A stretch of DNA of 64,000 nt from Rhodospirillales bacterium (GCA_021775095.1 JAJFII010000103.1:245597-309596), one strand, 5' to 3'. Shown: positions 17,539 to 28,450, counted from the first letter of the stretch. The notes: generated by a model not told the origin, from the letters alone. Translations and numbers: made by a program.

Positions 17539-19062
17539 ATGGAAATATTAAATCTATTGGTCGGTGGTTTTGCCGTCGCTTTTGAACCCCTGAATTTGGG
17601 GTTGGTGATCTTTGGCTGCACTGTCGGTTTGTTTATTGGTGCCATGCCCGGGCTTGGCTCGGTGAACGGCGTTGCCATTCTGCTGCCCATGACCTTTCTC
17701 GTGCCGCCGACGTCGGCGGTGATTTTTTTGGCAGCCATCTATTACGGAGCCATGTACGGCGGTGCCATCAGTTCCATTATGCTTGGGATCCCCGGCGCAT
17801 CAACGGCGGTGGCAACGACCTTTGACGGTCGACCACTGGCCCTTAAAGGACATGCCGACAAGGCGCTGATTGCCGCCGCCGTGGCGTCCTTTGTCGGCGG
17901 TACGATTTCGGTAATTCTGTTTACCGCCTTTGCGCCACCACTGGCCGAAGTCGCCCTGGCTTTTGGCCCGCCGGAAGGGTTTGCCCTTATGATCATGGCG
18001 TTTGCGACGTTCGTTGGATTGGGTGGGGACGACGTCGCAAAAACTCTTTTCTCGATCTGTATTGGTTTGGCGCTCAGTGCTGTCGGGCTTGATATTATCA
18101 GTGGAGAGCCGCGCCTGATCTTTTTCGATCTCCCCGGGTTTTTCCATGGTATTAACTTTTTGGTTTTGGCCATTGGCATCTATGGCATCGGAGAAATGTT
18201 GTGGACGGTCGAAGTTTCCAAAGGCAATGTCGAAATGTCGAAGGCAACGGTCAGTGTGGCCCGTTTGATTACCGCCTTAAAAGAGATTTCAAAGACCTGG
18301 AAAACCATGCTTATGGGTTCGTTTCTGGGTTATTTTGTCGGTATCCTGCCGGCCGCAGGGGCAACCCCCGGTGCCTTGATGGCCTACGGTATTGCCAAGT
18401 CGACGGCCAAGGACCCTGACAGTTTTGGTAAGGGAAATATCGCTGGTGTTGTCGCCCCCGAATCGGCCAACAATGCGGCCTCAACCGGTTCGATGTTACC
18501 GATGTTGACTCTCGGCATTCCCGGGTCGCCGACAACGGCGATTTTGCTCGGCGGCATGGTCATCTGGGGCCTCGAACCTGGCCCCCTGTTGTTTATCAAC
18601 CATACGGAATTTGTCTGGGGATTGATTGCCAGCCTTTATGCGGCAAATCTTTTTGCTTTGCTGATCAATATCGCCTTTATACCGGCCTTTATCATGGTCC
18701 TGAAAATGCCATTTACCATTTTGGCACCGATAATTTTCAGTTTATGTGTGGTCGGTGGATACGTGCCGACCCAGGACATGCATGATGTGTGGCTGATGTT
18801 GATCTTTGGTATTGTCGGTTATTTGATGCGCAAGCTCGACTACCCGCTGGCGCCGGCCGTCCTGGCGATCGTTTTAGGACCGATTGCTGAGCCGGCCATG
18901 CGTCAGTCGTTAATCGGGTCGCACGGCGATGTGATGATTTTTTTCAATCGGCCCATTGCCGGGACAATCATGGTGATTGCAATCCTGCTGTTATTAATGC
19001 CTGTCTTTAAAATGATTAGAGATCGCTACAAATCAAAACCCGGTCCGGGACAACCGGTGTAA
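17539..19062 (+). CDS. TTT-system large membrane subunit (TctA family), system 1
   Basis: A 507-residue, roughly twelve-helix permease subunit of the TctA family. Both family signatures are visible: GAMPGLGSVNGVAILLP near the N-terminus with YGAMYGGAISSIMLGIPG after it, and the repeat-like GILPAAGATPGALMAYG plus PESANNAASTGSMLPMLTLG in the second half. With TctB it moves the substrate delivered by TctC using an ion gradient. Neighbouring genes point to oxalate uptake. Confidence 0.92.
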   Translation: MEILNLLVGGFAVAFEPLNLGLVIFGCTVGLFIGAMPGLGSVNGVAILLPMTFLVPPTSAVIFLAAIYYGAMYGGAISSIMLGIPGASTAVATTFDGRPLALKGHADKALIAAAVASFVGGTISVILFTAFAPPLAEVALAFGPPEGFALMIMAFATFVGLGGDDVAKTLFSICIGLALSAVGLDIISGEPRLIFFDLPGFFHGINFLVLAIGIYGIGEMLWTVEVSKGNVEMSKATVSVARLITALKEISKTWKTMLMGSFLGYFVGILPAAGATPGALMAYGIAKSTAKDPDSFGKGNIAGVVAPESANNAASTGSMLPMLTLGIPGSPTTAILLGGMVIWGLEPGPLLFINHTEFVWGLIASLYAANLFALLINIAFIPAFIMVLKMPFTILAPIIFSLCVVGGYVPTQDMHDVWLMLIFGIVGYLMRKLDYPLAPAVLAIVLGPIAEPAMRQSLIGSHGDVMIFFNRPIAGTIMVIAILLLLMPVFKMIRDRYKSKPGPGQPV

Positions 19063-19140
19063 GTGTGATCAGTAATGGCGTCGAAGCCCCATGGGATGGT
19101 GTGATGGTGGTGTCTGATGATTGACGGGAATGCTGGCATA

Positions 19141-19150
19141 CCGTATACCA
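19141..19150. promoter_or_regulatory. Putative autoregulatory GntR operator (CCGTATACCA)
   Basis: Eight of ten bases match TGGTATACCA, with the core GTATACCA intact and a partial copy TGGCATACCG directly before it (19133-19142). It lies about 60 bases upstream of the GntR gene, a common place for autoregulation. Confidence 0.5.
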
Positions 19151-19211
19151 CGATAGTCAAACCCATGTTGTTCTGTTCGAATATTGAAGTCGGTTTCTAA
19201 GGGGGGGGTGG

Positions 19212-19919
19212 ATGTCTTTAAAGCGACGCACGGTGTCATCTCAGTTGGCTGTTGGGCCGATCGACACGGGCTTTAGCTTGAAGGATAAAATATATGATTC
19301 CCTGAAAGCCGCCATTACCTCCATGAATATTTATGCGGACGATGCGGAATTGCGGCTCGATGAACGCCGGTTATCTGAACAGCTATCGATCAGCCGCACG
19401 CCGGTACGCGAAGCCCTGGCAAGGCTTGAGCAGGAAGGTTTGGTCGAGATCGTACCACGCCGCGGGGTTTATATTGTCCGCAAAACCAAAGCGGAAATTC
19501 TCGAAATGTTGACGGTATGGGCGGCGCTTGAAAGTATGTCGGCGCGCCTGATCACGCTTAATTCTTCAGATTTGGAAATTGCCTCTCTACGCACTTTGTT
19601 GTCCAGCTATTCGACCGGTCAGGTCAAGGACCACATCGACGAATATTCCGAGGACAATATTAACTTTCATCAAGCCATATTACGGATGAGCGGAAATCAA
19701 TTGATTTTTGATACGGCGGAAAATCTTTTTATCCATATGCGCTCCATTCGGGCTCGGACAATCGGTGAAAACGACAGGGCCAAACGGTCAATTGTCGACC
19801 ATCTCGAAATCGTCGAAGCCCTGGAAGCCAGAAACACGCTGCGGGCCGAACAACTGGTCCGCGAACATACACTTAACTTAGCAAAACACGTCGACACCCA
19901 CGTCGGTTATTTGGATTAA
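19212..19919 (+). CDS. GntR-family regulator, FCD subfamily
   Basis: A 235-residue transcription factor. The N-terminal winged helix reads [19 protein letters not shown], then [20 protein letters not shown], the GntR signature. The C-terminal part is an all-helical FCD effector domain (from [18 protein letters not shown] onward) with the His/Asp metal or ligand residues of the family, such as [14 protein letters not shown]. It sits between tctA and oxc on the same strand, 17 bases before oxc, so it is the probable local regulator, repressing or activating according to an organic acid or CoA ester. The ATG at 19212 follows a G-run that may serve as ribosome site. Confidence 0.85.
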   Translation: MSLKRRTVSSQLAVGPIDTGFSLKDKIYDSLKAAITSMNIYADDAELRLDERRLSEQLSISRTPVREALARLEQEGLVEIVPRRGVYIVRKTKAEILEMLTVWAALESMSARLITLNSSDLEIASLRTLLSSYSTGQVKDHIDEYSEDNINFHQAILRMSGNQLIFDTAENLFIHMRSIRARTIGENDRAKRSIVDHLEIVEALEARNTLRAEQLVREHTLNLAKHVDTHVGYLD

Positions 19920-19936
19920 TAGAAGGAACCAGTAAA

Positions 19937-21649
19937 ATGGCAGATACCGCCGAAGAAACCCTCACGGACGGCTTTCATCTCATTATCGATGCGCTCAAGC
20001 TGAATGACCTGAACACAATTTATGGCGTGCCTGGTATTCCGATCACAGACTTTGGCCGCATCGCCCAGGCCGAAGGCATACGGGTTCTTTCCTTCCGGCA
20101 TGAGCAGCATGCCGGATACGCGGCGGCAATCGCCGGCTATCTGACAAAAAAACCAGGCATTTGTCTGACCGTATCGGCACCTGGATTCTTGAACGGACTG
20201 ACGGCCCTGGCCCACGCCACCACCAACTGTTTTCCGATGATCCTGATGAGTGGCTCATCGGAACGGGAAATCGTTGACCTGCAACAGGGCGACTACGAAG
20301 AAATGGATCAATTGGCCATAGCCAAACCGCTGTGCAAGGCGGCCTTTCGCGTGTTACATGCGGAGGACATCGGTATTGCCATTGCGCGGGCCATCCGGGC
20401 CGCCGTATCCGGCCGTCCCGGTGGTGTTTATCTGGATCTGCCGGCGAAATTGTTTGGTCAGGTGATGAATGCGGACGCCGGCGCAAAATCGCTGGTCAAA
20501 GTTATCGACCCGGCACCGCGTCAACTGCCGGCTGCTGAGGCGGTTAGCCGCGCCATTGATCTTCTGAAAACCGCCAAACGTCCCTTGATAATCCTTGGCA
20601 AAGGGGCCGCTTACGCCCAGGCCGATGCAGAAATCACGGCCTTTGTCGAGAAAAGTGGGATTCCCTATTTGCCGATGAGTATGGCCAAAGGATTGCTGCC
20701 GGACACCCATCCCCAGTCGGCCGGCCCGGCCCGTTCCCTGGTTTTAGAAGAAGCCGATGTGGTTGTGATGATCGGCGCGCGTCTGAATTGGCTGTTGTCC
20801 CATGGCAAAGGCAAGAGCTGGGGGGAACCGGGGTCGAAACAGTTTATTCAGATCGATATTGAACCCAGGGAAATGGACAGCAACGTGGAAATCAAAGCCC
20901 CTGTAGTTGGCGATATTGGTTCCTGCGTTAGCGCATTGCTTGAAGCCATGGCCGACGATTGGCCGACGCCACCCAGCGATTGGACGGACGCCATCAATGC
21001 CAAAAAGGAAACCAACCTGGCGCGCATGGCACCAAAATTACAAAATAACAATGTTCCCATGGATTACCACGGCGCTCTGGGTGCGCTCAGGACCATTATC
21101 AAGCAGCGTCCGGAAGTTATTTTGGTCAACGAAGGTGCCAATACCCTTGATTTTGCGCGCAGCATTATCGACATGTACCAACCTCGCAAACGGCTCGACG
21201 TTGGCACCTGGGGGGTCATGGGCATTGGTATGGGTCAGGCGATCGGAGCCGCCGTCGAGACCGGAAAACCCGTGTTGGCGATCGAAGGCGACAGCGCCTT
21301 TGGGTTCTCCGGCATGGAAATAGAGACGATCTGTCGTTACAATCTGCCGGTCTGCGTTGTGGTCTTTAACAACAACGGCATATATCGAGGCACGGACGTC
21401 AATCCGACGGGAGGCAGCGATGTTGCGCCGACAGTATTTGTAAAAGACTCCCGCTACGACAAAATGATGGAAGCCTTTGGTGGGGTTGGCGTTTATGCCA
21501 CGTCGCCCGACGATGTGGCCCGCGCCGTCAATGACGCCCTCGATTCTGGAAAACCAACGCTCATCAATGCGGTTATTGACGAAAACGCCGGTACGGAAAG
21601 CGGCAGGATCGGTAATCTCAACCCACAAAGTGTTGTCGGTAAAAAATGA
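19937..21649 (+). CDS. oxc: Oxalyl-CoA decarboxylase
   Basis: TPP-dependent enzyme that splits oxalyl-CoA into formyl-CoA and CO2. The 570-residue sequence follows the Oxalobacter enzyme closely by recall: [21 protein letters not shown], the catalytic Glu region [18 protein letters not shown], the stretch [20 protein letters not shown], and the TPP/Mg site [21 protein letters not shown] with [10 protein letters not shown]. The ADP-binding and CoA-tail segments expected for the family ([19 protein letters not shown]) are present. It is followed by frc, the partner that regenerates oxalyl-CoA. Confidence 0.96.
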   Translation: MADTAEETLTDGFHLIIDALKLNDLNTIYGVPGIPITDFGRIAQAEGIRVLSFRHEQHAGYAAAIAGYLTKKPGICLTVSAPGFLNGLTALAHATTNCFPMILMSGSSEREIVDLQQGDYEEMDQLAIAKPLCKAAFRVLHAEDIGIAIARAIRAAVSGRPGGVYLDLPAKLFGQVMNADAGAKSLVKVIDPAPRQLPAAEAVSRAIDLLKTAKRPLIILGKGAAYAQADAEITAFVEKSGIPYLPMSMAKGLLPDTHPQSAGPARSLVLEEADVVVMIGARLNWLLSHGKGKSWGEPGSKQFIQIDIEPREMDSNVEIKAPVVGDIGSCVSALLEAMADDWPTPPSDWTDAINAKKETNLARMAPKLQNNNVPMDYHGALGALRTIIKQRPEVILVNEGANTLDFARSIIDMYQPRKRLDVGTWGVMGIGMGQAIGAAVETGKPVLAIEGDSAFGFSGMEIETICRYNLPVCVVVFNNNGIYRGTDVNPTGGSDVAPTVFVKDSRYDKMMEAFGGVGVYATSPDDVARAVNDALDSGKPTLINAVIDENAGTESGRIGNLNPQSVVGKK

Positions 21650-21695
21650 TCGCACCCGACACAATGAAATCAACTCTCAACTACAGGAGCGCTTC

Positions 21696-22943
21696 ATGAA
21701 AGCTCTCGAAGGCGTTAAAATTCTCGATATGACCCACGTTCAATCCGGCCCCACCTGTACCCAGTTGCTGGCCTGGTTCGGCGCAGATGTGATTAAGGTC
21801 GAACGGCCTGGTGTTGGTGACGCAACGCGCGGGCAATTGCGCGATATTCCCGATGTGGACAGCCTGTATTTTACCATGCTCAACCACAACAAACGCAGTG
21901 TCACACTCAATACCAAAGCCGACAAGGGCAAGGAAATCTTTACCCGACTGATCGAAGAATGTGATGTCATGGTCGAAAACTTTGCGCCAGGCGCCCTCGA
22001 TCGTATGGGATTTGGTTGGGACCGCATTCAGGAAATAAACCCACGCATGATTTTTGCATCGGTCAAAGGATTTGGTCCTGGCCCCTACGCCGATTGTAAA
22101 GTTTATGAAAATGTCGCCCAATGCGCTGGCGGCTCCGCCTCTACCACCGGGCACTTAGGCGATGTGCCGCTGGTCACGGGCGCCCAAATCGGCGATTCGG
22201 GGACCGGTCTTCATCTGGCTTTGGGCATCGTTACCGCCCTGTACCATCGAACGGAATCCGGTGTCGGGCAGCGGGTCGAATGTGCCATGCAGGACAGTGT
22301 TTTAAACCTGTGCCGGGTTAAACTGCGCGACCAGCAGCGCTTACAACACGGTCCGCTTGAGGAGTATTCACAGTTTGGTGAAGGGATTGCCTTTGGTGAG
22401 GCAACACCGCGGGCCGGCAACGATTCCGGTGGCGGCCAGCCCGGCCGCATCTTAAAATGCCGTGGCTGGGAAACCGACCCGGACGCCTATACTTATTTTA
22501 TTACCCAAGCCGCCGTCTGGAAGAACATTTGTGATGTTATTGGCAAACCGGAATGGAAAGAACACCCGGATTTTGCCAAACCGGTGGACCGTTTGCCACG
22601 CCTCAATCAGGTGTTTGGGGCGATCGAAGACTGGACCATGACCAAAACCAAATTTGAAGTCATGGCGATTTGCAATCCCCTGAATATTCCGGTCGGACCG
22701 ATCCTCAGTATGAAGGAAATTACCGAAGACGAATCGCTTCGTAAGACCGGCACTGTTGTCGATGTGGCCCATCCGGAACGGGGTAATTATCTGACCGTAG
22801 GTAACCCAATCAAGTTATCTGCCTCACCGTCTGATGTCGTGCGTTCGCCCCTGTTGGGTGAACATACGGATGAGATTCTCAAAGATGTTTTGGGTATGTC
22901 CGACGCGGAAATTACCCAGGCGAAAGAACTTGGTGCCGTTTAA
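21696..22943 (+). CDS. frc: Formyl-CoA:oxalate CoA-transferase
   Basis: Class III (CaiB/BaiF) CoA-transferase that swaps CoA from formyl-CoA to oxalate, giving formate and oxalyl-CoA. The N-terminus [19 protein letters not shown], then [19 protein letters not shown] is typical, the catalytic Asp is in the [18 protein letters not shown] region or shortly after, and [11 protein letters not shown] matches the glycine loop of formyl-CoA transferases. The ATG at 21696 follows CAGGAG; the frame is open further upstream into the end of oxc but without similarity. It lies 46 bases after oxc. Confidence 0.95.
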   Translation: MKALEGVKILDMTHVQSGPTCTQLLAWFGADVIKVERPGVGDATRGQLRDIPDVDSLYFTMLNHNKRSVTLNTKADKGKEIFTRLIEECDVMVENFAPGALDRMGFGWDRIQEINPRMIFASVKGFGPGPYADCKVYENVAQCAGGSASTTGHLGDVPLVTGAQIGDSGTGLHLALGIVTALYHRTESGVGQRVECAMQDSVLNLCRVKLRDQQRLQHGPLEEYSQFGEGIAFGEATPRAGNDSGGGQPGRILKCRGWETDPDAYTYFITQAAVWKNICDVIGKPEWKEHPDFAKPVDRLPRLNQVFGAIEDWTMTKTKFEVMAICNPLNIPVGPILSMKEITEDESLRKTGTVVDVAHPERGNYLTVGNPIKLSASPSDVVRSPLLGEHTDEILKDVLGMSDAEITQAKELGAV

Positions 22944-22971
22944 TTGGTGCCCTAACAAAGGAGTTTAGACG

Positions 22972-23886
22972 ATGCGGTTAATCGTCATGGGCCAGCAGGC
23001 CTTTGGAAAATCAGCACTGGAAGCCATTTTGGAGAAAGGCGAAGACGAAGTTGTCGCCGTTTATTGTGCACCGGATAAAGAGGGTAAACCGGCAGACCCG
23101 ATTAAGGATTTTGCCCTGGAAAAGGGATTGCCGGTTTACCAGCCAGCCAACTTCAAGGACGAAGACGTACTGGCGCAAATGCGCGCCCTGAACTCAGACT
23201 TGTGTGTCATGGCCTATGTGATCATCTTTGTCCCCGAACAGGCCCGTGATATTCCAACCCATGGCTCCATTTGTTTTCATCCGTCTATTTTGCCAAAACA
23301 CCGTGGACCGAGCTCCATCAATTGGCCGATTATCGGTGGCGCTACCAAGTCAGGTTTAACGTTTTTCTGGCCCAATGATGGATTGGACGAAGGTGAAATC
23401 CTTTTGCAGAAACACATCGATATTGGTCCCGATGACACCCTGGGATCGGTTTATTTCGACAAGATTTTCCCCTTGGGTATTGCCGCTACTCTGGAAGCCA
23501 TCGAACTGGTCAAGGGTGGTAATCCACCGCGCATCGTTCAAGATGAAAGCCTGGCCACCTACGAAAGTTGGTGCCGCGCCGCCGACGCAGAAATCGATTG
23601 GTCCAAATCCATGGACGAGGTTTACAACCTGATTCGCGGGACCAACCCGCAGCCCGGTGCCTGGACGAAACACGATGGCAACGCGCTTAAAATATTTGAT
23701 TGTGCAAAGGTCGAGGCGACCGGTGCACCCGGTGAAGTGACATCGCTGTCCGACGCCGGAATTACCGTCGCCACGGGCGGCGGCGGCATCCTCGTCAAAC
23801 GGGTCAAACCCCATGACGACAAAAAAATATCGGCGGCTGAATATATTGCCAGTAAGGGCCTGTCGACAGGAGTCGTATTTGGATAA
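22972..23886 (+). CDS. Stand-alone formyltransferase/10-formyl-THF hydrolase-like protein
   Basis: A 304-residue protein resembling the N-terminal domain of animal 10-formyltetrahydrofolate dehydrogenase (ALDH1L1) more than bacterial Fmt or PurU. It starts MRLIVMGQQAFGKSALEAIL, has the formyltransferase active-site segment FHPSILPKHRGPSSINWPII with the catalytic His, and the Asp in NDGLDEGEILLQK. A C-terminal OB-like domain follows. It has no ACT domain (unlike PurU) and no tRNA-binding role is suggested by context. Placed between frc and fhs, it may move formyl groups between formyl-CoA, formate and 10-formyl-THF, or hydrolyse excess 10-formyl-THF. That assignment is inference; the family call is firm. 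Confidence 0.8.
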   Translation: MRLIVMGQQAFGKSALEAILEKGEDEVVAVYCAPDKEGKPADPIKDFALEKGLPVYQPANFKDEDVLAQMRALNSDLCVMAYVIIFVPEQARDIPTHGSICFHPSILPKHRGPSSINWPIIGGATKSGLTFFWPNDGLDEGEILLQKHIDIGPDDTLGSVYFDKIFPLGIAATLEAIELVKGGNPPRIVQDESLATYESWCRAADAEIDWSKSMDEVYNLIRGTNPQPGAWTKHDGNALKIFDCAKVEATGAPGEVTSLSDAGITVATGGGGILVKRVKPHDDKKISAAEYIASKGLSTGVVFG

Positions 23887-23917
23887 CGAGCTGCCGCTTT
23901 GGATAACGAGCTGCCGC
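23878..23917. repeat. Exact 20-bp tandem duplication at the end of the formyltransferase gene
   Basis: The 20-mer TTTGGATAACGAGCTGCCGC occurs twice back to back. The first copy contains the stop codon of the upstream gene, the second is untranslated. It looks like a recent slippage duplication with no coding effect. Confidence 0.9.
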
Positions 23918-24010
23918 GTCAAAGCCATTGGTTTCGACGTACTCGACTAATTTAACGGGGCCGGCAAGGCCCACAATGAAATAACACCTGATGAATTAAG
24001 GGAGCCCACC

Positions 24011-25681
24011 ATGCCAATGAGTGATATAGAAATTGCCCGCGAAGCCAAAATGCTGCCGATTGCAGATATTGGTGCAAAGTTAGACATTCCACAGGAAGCG
24101 CTTGTGCAGTACGGGCCCGATAAGGCCAAAATAAACTATGACTTCATAAAAAAGCAAAACCGCAAACCGGATGGTAAGTTGATTCTGGTTACGGCAGTTA
24201 CACCGACACCGGCCGGTGAGGGCAAAACCACAACCACTGTCGGACTCGGAGATGGCCTCAATAAAATCGGAAAAAAAGCGGCGATCTGTATTCGCGAACC
24301 CTCATTGGGCCCGTGTTTTGGGATGAAAGGCGGAGCCGCCGGAGGTGGTTATGCGCAGGTTGTGCCCATGGAAGATATCAATCTGCATTTTACCGGTGAT
24401 TTTCATGCCATCGGCATCGCCCATAATCTGCTTTCAGCGCTGATTGATAATCACATTTACTGGGGCAACAAACTGGCCATAGATTCCCGCCGTATCACCT
24501 GGAAACGGGTGGTCGACATGAACGATAGGGCGCTCCGTCAAATCAACGCCAACCTGGGCGGGATTGCAAATGGTTTCCCCCGGGAAGACGGTTTTGATAT
24601 TACCGTGGCATCGGAGATCATGGCGATTTTCTGTCTTGCAACGGATTTAAAGGATCTGACCAAACGGGTCGGTAATATTGTCATTGGTTACACCCGTGAG
24701 CGCAAACCCATTCGGGCCCGTGATCTTAAAGCCGATGGTCCGATTTCGGTTCTGCTGAAAGATGCACTGATGCCTAATCTGGTGCAAACCCTGGAAAACA
24801 ATCCGGCCTTTATCCACGGCGGACCGTTTGCCAACATCGCCCACGGCTGCAATTCGGTGATGGCGACAACGACGGCCCTGAAGCTGGCTGACTATGTCGT
24901 GACGGAAGCCGGATTTGGAGCGGACCTGGGGGCTGAAAAGTTTTTTGATATCAAATGCCGGAAAGCGGGTTTGACGCCAGCTGCGACCGTCATTGTGGCG
25001 ACGGTCCGTGCCTTGAAGATGCACGGTGGGGTGGCCAAGGACGCTCTCGGTAAGGAGAACGTTAAGGCCGTGAAGGACGGCTGTTCAAACCTGGCGCGCC
25101 ACATCAAAAACGTAAAATCCTTTGGTGTGCCCGTGGTTGTCGCGATCAACCAGTTCAGTGCTGATACGGCCAAGGAACTTAAGATGGTTCGCGATACGGC
25201 AAAAAAACTGGGCGCCGAAGCCATTGTCGCATCCCATTGGGCCGACGGCTCCGAGGGCACAATTGATCTGGCCAAACACGTGGTCAAACTCTGTGCCAAA
25301 AAGTCTAAATTCAAGACCCTTTATCCGGATAACATGGCCTTGGTCGAAAAAATCGAAACGGTTGCCAAAAAACTGTATGGGGCCAAAGAAGTCATCATCG
25401 ATGGCAAAGCGATGACCATGCTCAAAGACTTTGAGAAAAATGGATTTGGTAAATTTCCCATCTGCATGGCAAAAACCCAATACAGTTTTTCGACGGATCC
25501 GAACGCCAAGGGTGCACCCAGTGGGCACTCGATAAATGTTCGTGAAGTCAGGCTTTCGGCTGGTGCCGAGTTTATCGTTGTTGTTACCGGCGAGATCATG
25601 ACCATGCCGGGGCTGCCGCGAATTCCGTCGGCGGATTCTATTATGTTGAACAAAAACGGACAGGTCGAAGGTCTGTTCTAG
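24011..25681 (+). CDS. fhs: Formate-tetrahydrofolate ligase
   Basis: ATP-dependent enzyme that joins formate to tetrahydrofolate, giving 10-formyl-THF. It is 556 residues, the normal length. The P-loop-like ATP site [20 protein letters not shown], the segment [21 protein letters not shown] and [13 protein letters not shown] are unmistakable. In this setting it captures formate released by the oxc-frc cycle into one-carbon metabolism. ATG codons at 24011 and 24017 are both possible; GGGAG six bases before the first favours 24011. Confidence 0.96.
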   Translation: MPMSDIEIAREAKMLPIADIGAKLDIPQEALVQYGPDKAKINYDFIKKQNRKPDGKLILVTAVTPTPAGEGKTTTTVGLGDGLNKIGKKAAICIREPSLGPCFGMKGGAAGGGYAQVVPMEDINLHFTGDFHAIGIAHNLLSALIDNHIYWGNKLAIDSRRITWKRVVDMNDRALRQINANLGGIANGFPREDGFDITVASEIMAIFCLATDLKDLTKRVGNIVIGYTRERKPIRARDLKADGPISVLLKDALMPNLVQTLENNPAFIHGGPFANIAHGCNSVMATTTALKLADYVVTEAGFGADLGAEKFFDIKCRKAGLTPAATVIVATVRALKMHGGVAKDALGKENVKAVKDGCSNLARHIKNVKSFGVPVVVAINQFSADTAKELKMVRDTAKKLGAEAIVASHWADGSEGTIDLAKHVVKLCAKKSKFKTLYPDNMALVEKIETVAKKLYGAKEVIIDGKAMTMLKDFEKNGFGKFPICMAKTQYSFSTDPNAKGAPSGHSINVREVRLSAGAEFIVVVTGEIMTMPGLPRIPSADSIMLNKNGQVEGLF

Positions 25682-25838
25682 GGCAATGCCCGGGCGAATG
25701 GAGCCGTTCACTAATCTGGCTGTGTTGTAGGATCAACAGGTTTGGGCGTATGCGTCGAAGATAACCGCCGCAATGGGTGTTGGCGATGGCGCCTGGACGA
25801 GCCGTCCGGGCGGTCGCCGAGATGGGGAGATTTAAGGA

Positions 25839-26702
25839 ATGGCGATCAAAACAATATTGGTGCCCATTCGCGGCGACGGCAAAGGCGAAGGCGTGCTTGA
25901 TCATGCCTGCGCCCTGGCCGCGCGTTTTGGCTCTCATATCCAGGCCATTCATGCCCGCGCACAGCCGGAAGAGTATCTGCCCTTTGGCACTCTCATATCA
26001 GCCGGTATGAAAGAAACGATTTTGCAGTCGGCGATTGCCAATGGCGAAGAAGAGGGCAAACGATTTCGTGAGCTGTTTAATAACTATTGCACGAAAAATG
26101 ATCTGTCAATTTTGGATAATCCCCCGGCACCGGGCAATCGGGTAACGGCTTCGTGGCGCGAAGTCGTCGGCAAACAGGCGACGGTCATTGCCTTGCGTGG
26201 CCGCTTAACGGATTTGATTTGCGTACCAAAACCGGACAAGGAAACAAGATTGGGTGTAAATACCCTGGAATCCGCCCTCCTGGAAACCGGTAAACTGGTG
26301 CTTATGGCACCGGCCCTTCCCGCCCCGCATGTCGGGCAGCATTTGGCCATTGCCTGGAGTGGAAGTGCCGAGTCGGCACGGGCGGTATCGCTGGCCATGC
26401 CGTTGTTAAACACCGCTAAAAAAGTCACCGTTCTCGAGGCCGATACGGGCGAGCCTGTCGCCCTGGCCGCCGCTGAACTGGTCGATCATTTGCGCTGGCA
26501 TAACATCGAACCGGAAGTGATTGGTTTTAAAACGTCAGGCAACGATGTCGGCGGACCGCTGTTAGATCATGCGTCGCAGGCGGGGGCGGATACCCTGTTG
26601 ATGGGTGCCTTTGGTCACAATCGCCACCGCGAGTTTGTCCTAGGGGGGGTGACCCAGCATGTTATTGCAAACGCCAGGTTGCCGATTATCTTCGCCCATT
26701 GA
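25839..26702 (+). CDS. Tandem universal stress protein at the end of the oxalate module
   Basis: A 287-residue protein with two Usp domains. The first begins AIKTILVPIRGDGKGEGVLD, the second LAIAWSGSAESARAVSLAMPLL and ends LLMGAFGHNRHREFVLGGVTQHV, the nucleotide-binding glycine motif. It resembles the protein at 5437-6333 in build but has no FNR box upstream. It follows fhs by 157 bases on the same strand. The function is not known beyond stress-associated nucleotide binding. Confidence 0.82.
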   Translation: MAIKTILVPIRGDGKGEGVLDHACALAARFGSHIQAIHARAQPEEYLPFGTLISAGMKETILQSAIANGEEEGKRFRELFNNYCTKNDLSILDNPPAPGNRVTASWREVVGKQATVIALRGRLTDLICVPKPDKETRLGVNTLESALLETGKLVLMAPALPAPHVGQHLAIAWSGSAESARAVSLAMPLLNTAKKVTVLEADTGEPVALAAAELVDHLRWHNIEPEVIGFKTSGNDVGGPLLDHASQAGADTLLMGAFGHNRHREFVLGGVTQHVIANARLPIIFAH

Positions 26703-26775
26703 TTGGCGCAGATTATACAAACCTGTATTATCGCAGGCTGCGGTTTGTGCCTCCCAAATATCCCGGAATTGCTCT

Positions 26776-28371
26776 CTAATAACCGATGGCTGCGCCGTCT
26801 TTGCGAGGATCAGAGCCGCCGGCCAGAGTACCCTTTTGCCAATCAACCAGGATCGCCTGGGAACCGCCAATGGGTTTTGCCGGCGCGATCAAATTGTGGC
26901 CCAGGGCCGTCAATCCGGCCCTGATGTCTTCGCTAAAACCGCTTTCAAATTCCACATCATTGGTTCCCGGTACAGGGAAAAGCCGGGGCCGGTCCTGAGC
27001 TTCCTGGATGTTGTCACCATATTCCAGCAGGCGACTTAAAAAATGCATATGGCCGTGCGACTGATATTGCCCACCCATGACGCCAAAGGGCATCACGGCG
27101 CGGCCGTCTTTCGCGACCATGCCTGGGATGATGGTGTGTAAGGGGCGTTTCGCCGGCGCAATACAGTTGGCATGGCCCGGGTCGATAACAAACCCCTGTC
27201 CCCGGTTGGTAAACATCACACCGGATCTGGGTGCCAGTTGTACACTGCCGAAATTACTAAACAGGGTATTGATGAAACTACAACAATTGCGGTCCTTATC
27301 AACGACGCTGATATAAACCGTATCTTCATGTTTGGGCAGCGTCACCGGGGGCAGGTCGGTGAGCCGTTTGCTCGGATCGATGTGCGCCCTTAATTCATCG
27401 GCGTGGGCTTGTGATAACAAAATATCTACCGGTACCGGCGCTTGGCTTGGGTCGGCGACAACCGCGTTGCGGTCCTGGTAAGCCAGCCGGCTGGCTTCAA
27501 TTTCCAAATGCAGGCGTTCGACGGAATCTGCCGGCGCGTCCGACGGGTCGAAACCTGCCATGATGTTTAACATCAGCAGGGCGATGACACCCTGGCCGTT
27601 GGGCGGACATTCATAAACATCGTACCCGCAAAACTGAGTTTTAATGGGGTCGACGTATTCACCTGTGGCCTGGGCAAAATCATCCATCGTATGGAGACCT
27701 CCCTGGCTTTGCAGGTAACGGACCATATCCTCGGCAACATCACCCTTGTAAAAACCATCACGGCCCTGACTGGCCACGATTTCCAATGTTTTGGCCAGTT
27801 CAGGTTGATGGTGAACATCACCCGGGTCCATCGCCCGACCGTCGGGCAAAAACCGTTTGCGGGCGTTGGCGTCATTGTTCAGTAAATCAAATTGTGAGTG
27901 CCAATCGACACTAACCCGCTCGGTGATGGCGTAGCCGTCGCGCGCCAGCTCGATGGCCGGTTGCAACAACTCGCCTAATTCCTTCGTGCCATGATCCCGG
28001 CACAGCTGTTGCCAGGCATCAATGACGCCGGGGATGATAACCGAATGGGGCGACTGGCGGGCAATTTCCGTGATGCCCTGCTGCTGATACCAGTCCACTG
28101 TGGCAGCCCCAGGGGCGCGACCTGACCCATTAAAAGCGACGGGAGTTTGCGCACCACTTGGCGTGTATAAACAAAAATTATCGCCGCCGATTCCTGTCGA
28201 TTCCGGTTCCACAACACATTGCACCGCACAGGCGGCAATGGCCGCGTCCATGGCGTTGCCACCATTTTTTAAAACATCGATGGCGGTTGTCGTCGAAACC
28301 ACGTGTGATGTGGCGGCCATGCCGTTGCGCGCGCGTACAACGGAACGTCCCGGTAGTTCTAAGTTACGCAA
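26776..28371 (-). CDS. Gamma-glutamyltransferase-family Ntn hydrolase, possible oxamate amidohydrolase
   Basis: A 531-residue self-cleaving N-terminal-nucleophile hydrolase of the gamma-glutamyltransferase family. The cleavage/nucleophile Thr is in LPKHEDTVYISVVDKD (about residue 340), and GGDNFCLYTPSG, SGRAPGAAT and PAKRPLHTIIPGM are family segments. There is no signal peptide, so it acts in the cytoplasm, unlike periplasmic GGT, and the usual carboxylate-binding R-E-x-AP reads SGRAP. HpxW, the oxamate amidohydrolase of Klebsiella that yields oxalate, belongs to this family and has about this length. The gene is divergent from TTT system 2 with a TGGTATACCA site between them and lies next to an oxalate pathway, which makes that reading attractive but unproven. 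Confidence 0.75.
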   Translation of the reverse strand: MRNLELPGRSVVRARNGMAATSHVVSTTTAIDVLKNGGNAMDAAIAACAVQCVVEPESTGIGGDNFCLYTPSGAQTPVAFNGSGRAPGAATVDWYQQQGITEIARQSPHSVIIPGVIDAWQQLCRDHGTKELGELLQPAIELARDGYAITERVSVDWHSQFDLLNNDANARKRFLPDGRAMDPGDVHHQPELAKTLEIVASQGRDGFYKGDVAEDMVRYLQSQGGLHTMDDFAQATGEYVDPIKTQFCGYDVYECPPNGQGVIALLMLNIMAGFDPSDAPADSVERLHLEIEASRLAYQDRNAVVADPSQAPVPVDILLSQAHADELRAHIDPSKRLTDLPPVTLPKHEDTVYISVVDKDRNCCSFINTLFSNFGSVQLAPRSGVMFTNRGQGFVIDPGHANCIAPAKRPLHTIIPGMVAKDGRAVMPFGVMGGQYQSHGHMHFLSRLLEYGDNIQEAQDRPRLFPVPGTNDVEFESGFSEDIRAGLTALGHNLIAPAKPIGGSQAILVDWQKGTLAGGSDPRKDGAAIGY

Positions 28372-28450
28372 AGTTTAAATTCCCCTGAGTGAGTTCAATT
28401 CACCATTGATTTTGTAAAAAGAGGCATGGATTCTCAAATTATTTGGGATA

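Noticed and set aside
26717..26748. Inverted repeat ACAAACC/GGTTTGT between the stress-protein gene and the convergent GGT-family gene.
   Set aside because: The loop is long with a competing inner pairing and there is no T-run on either strand, so a terminator is not supported.
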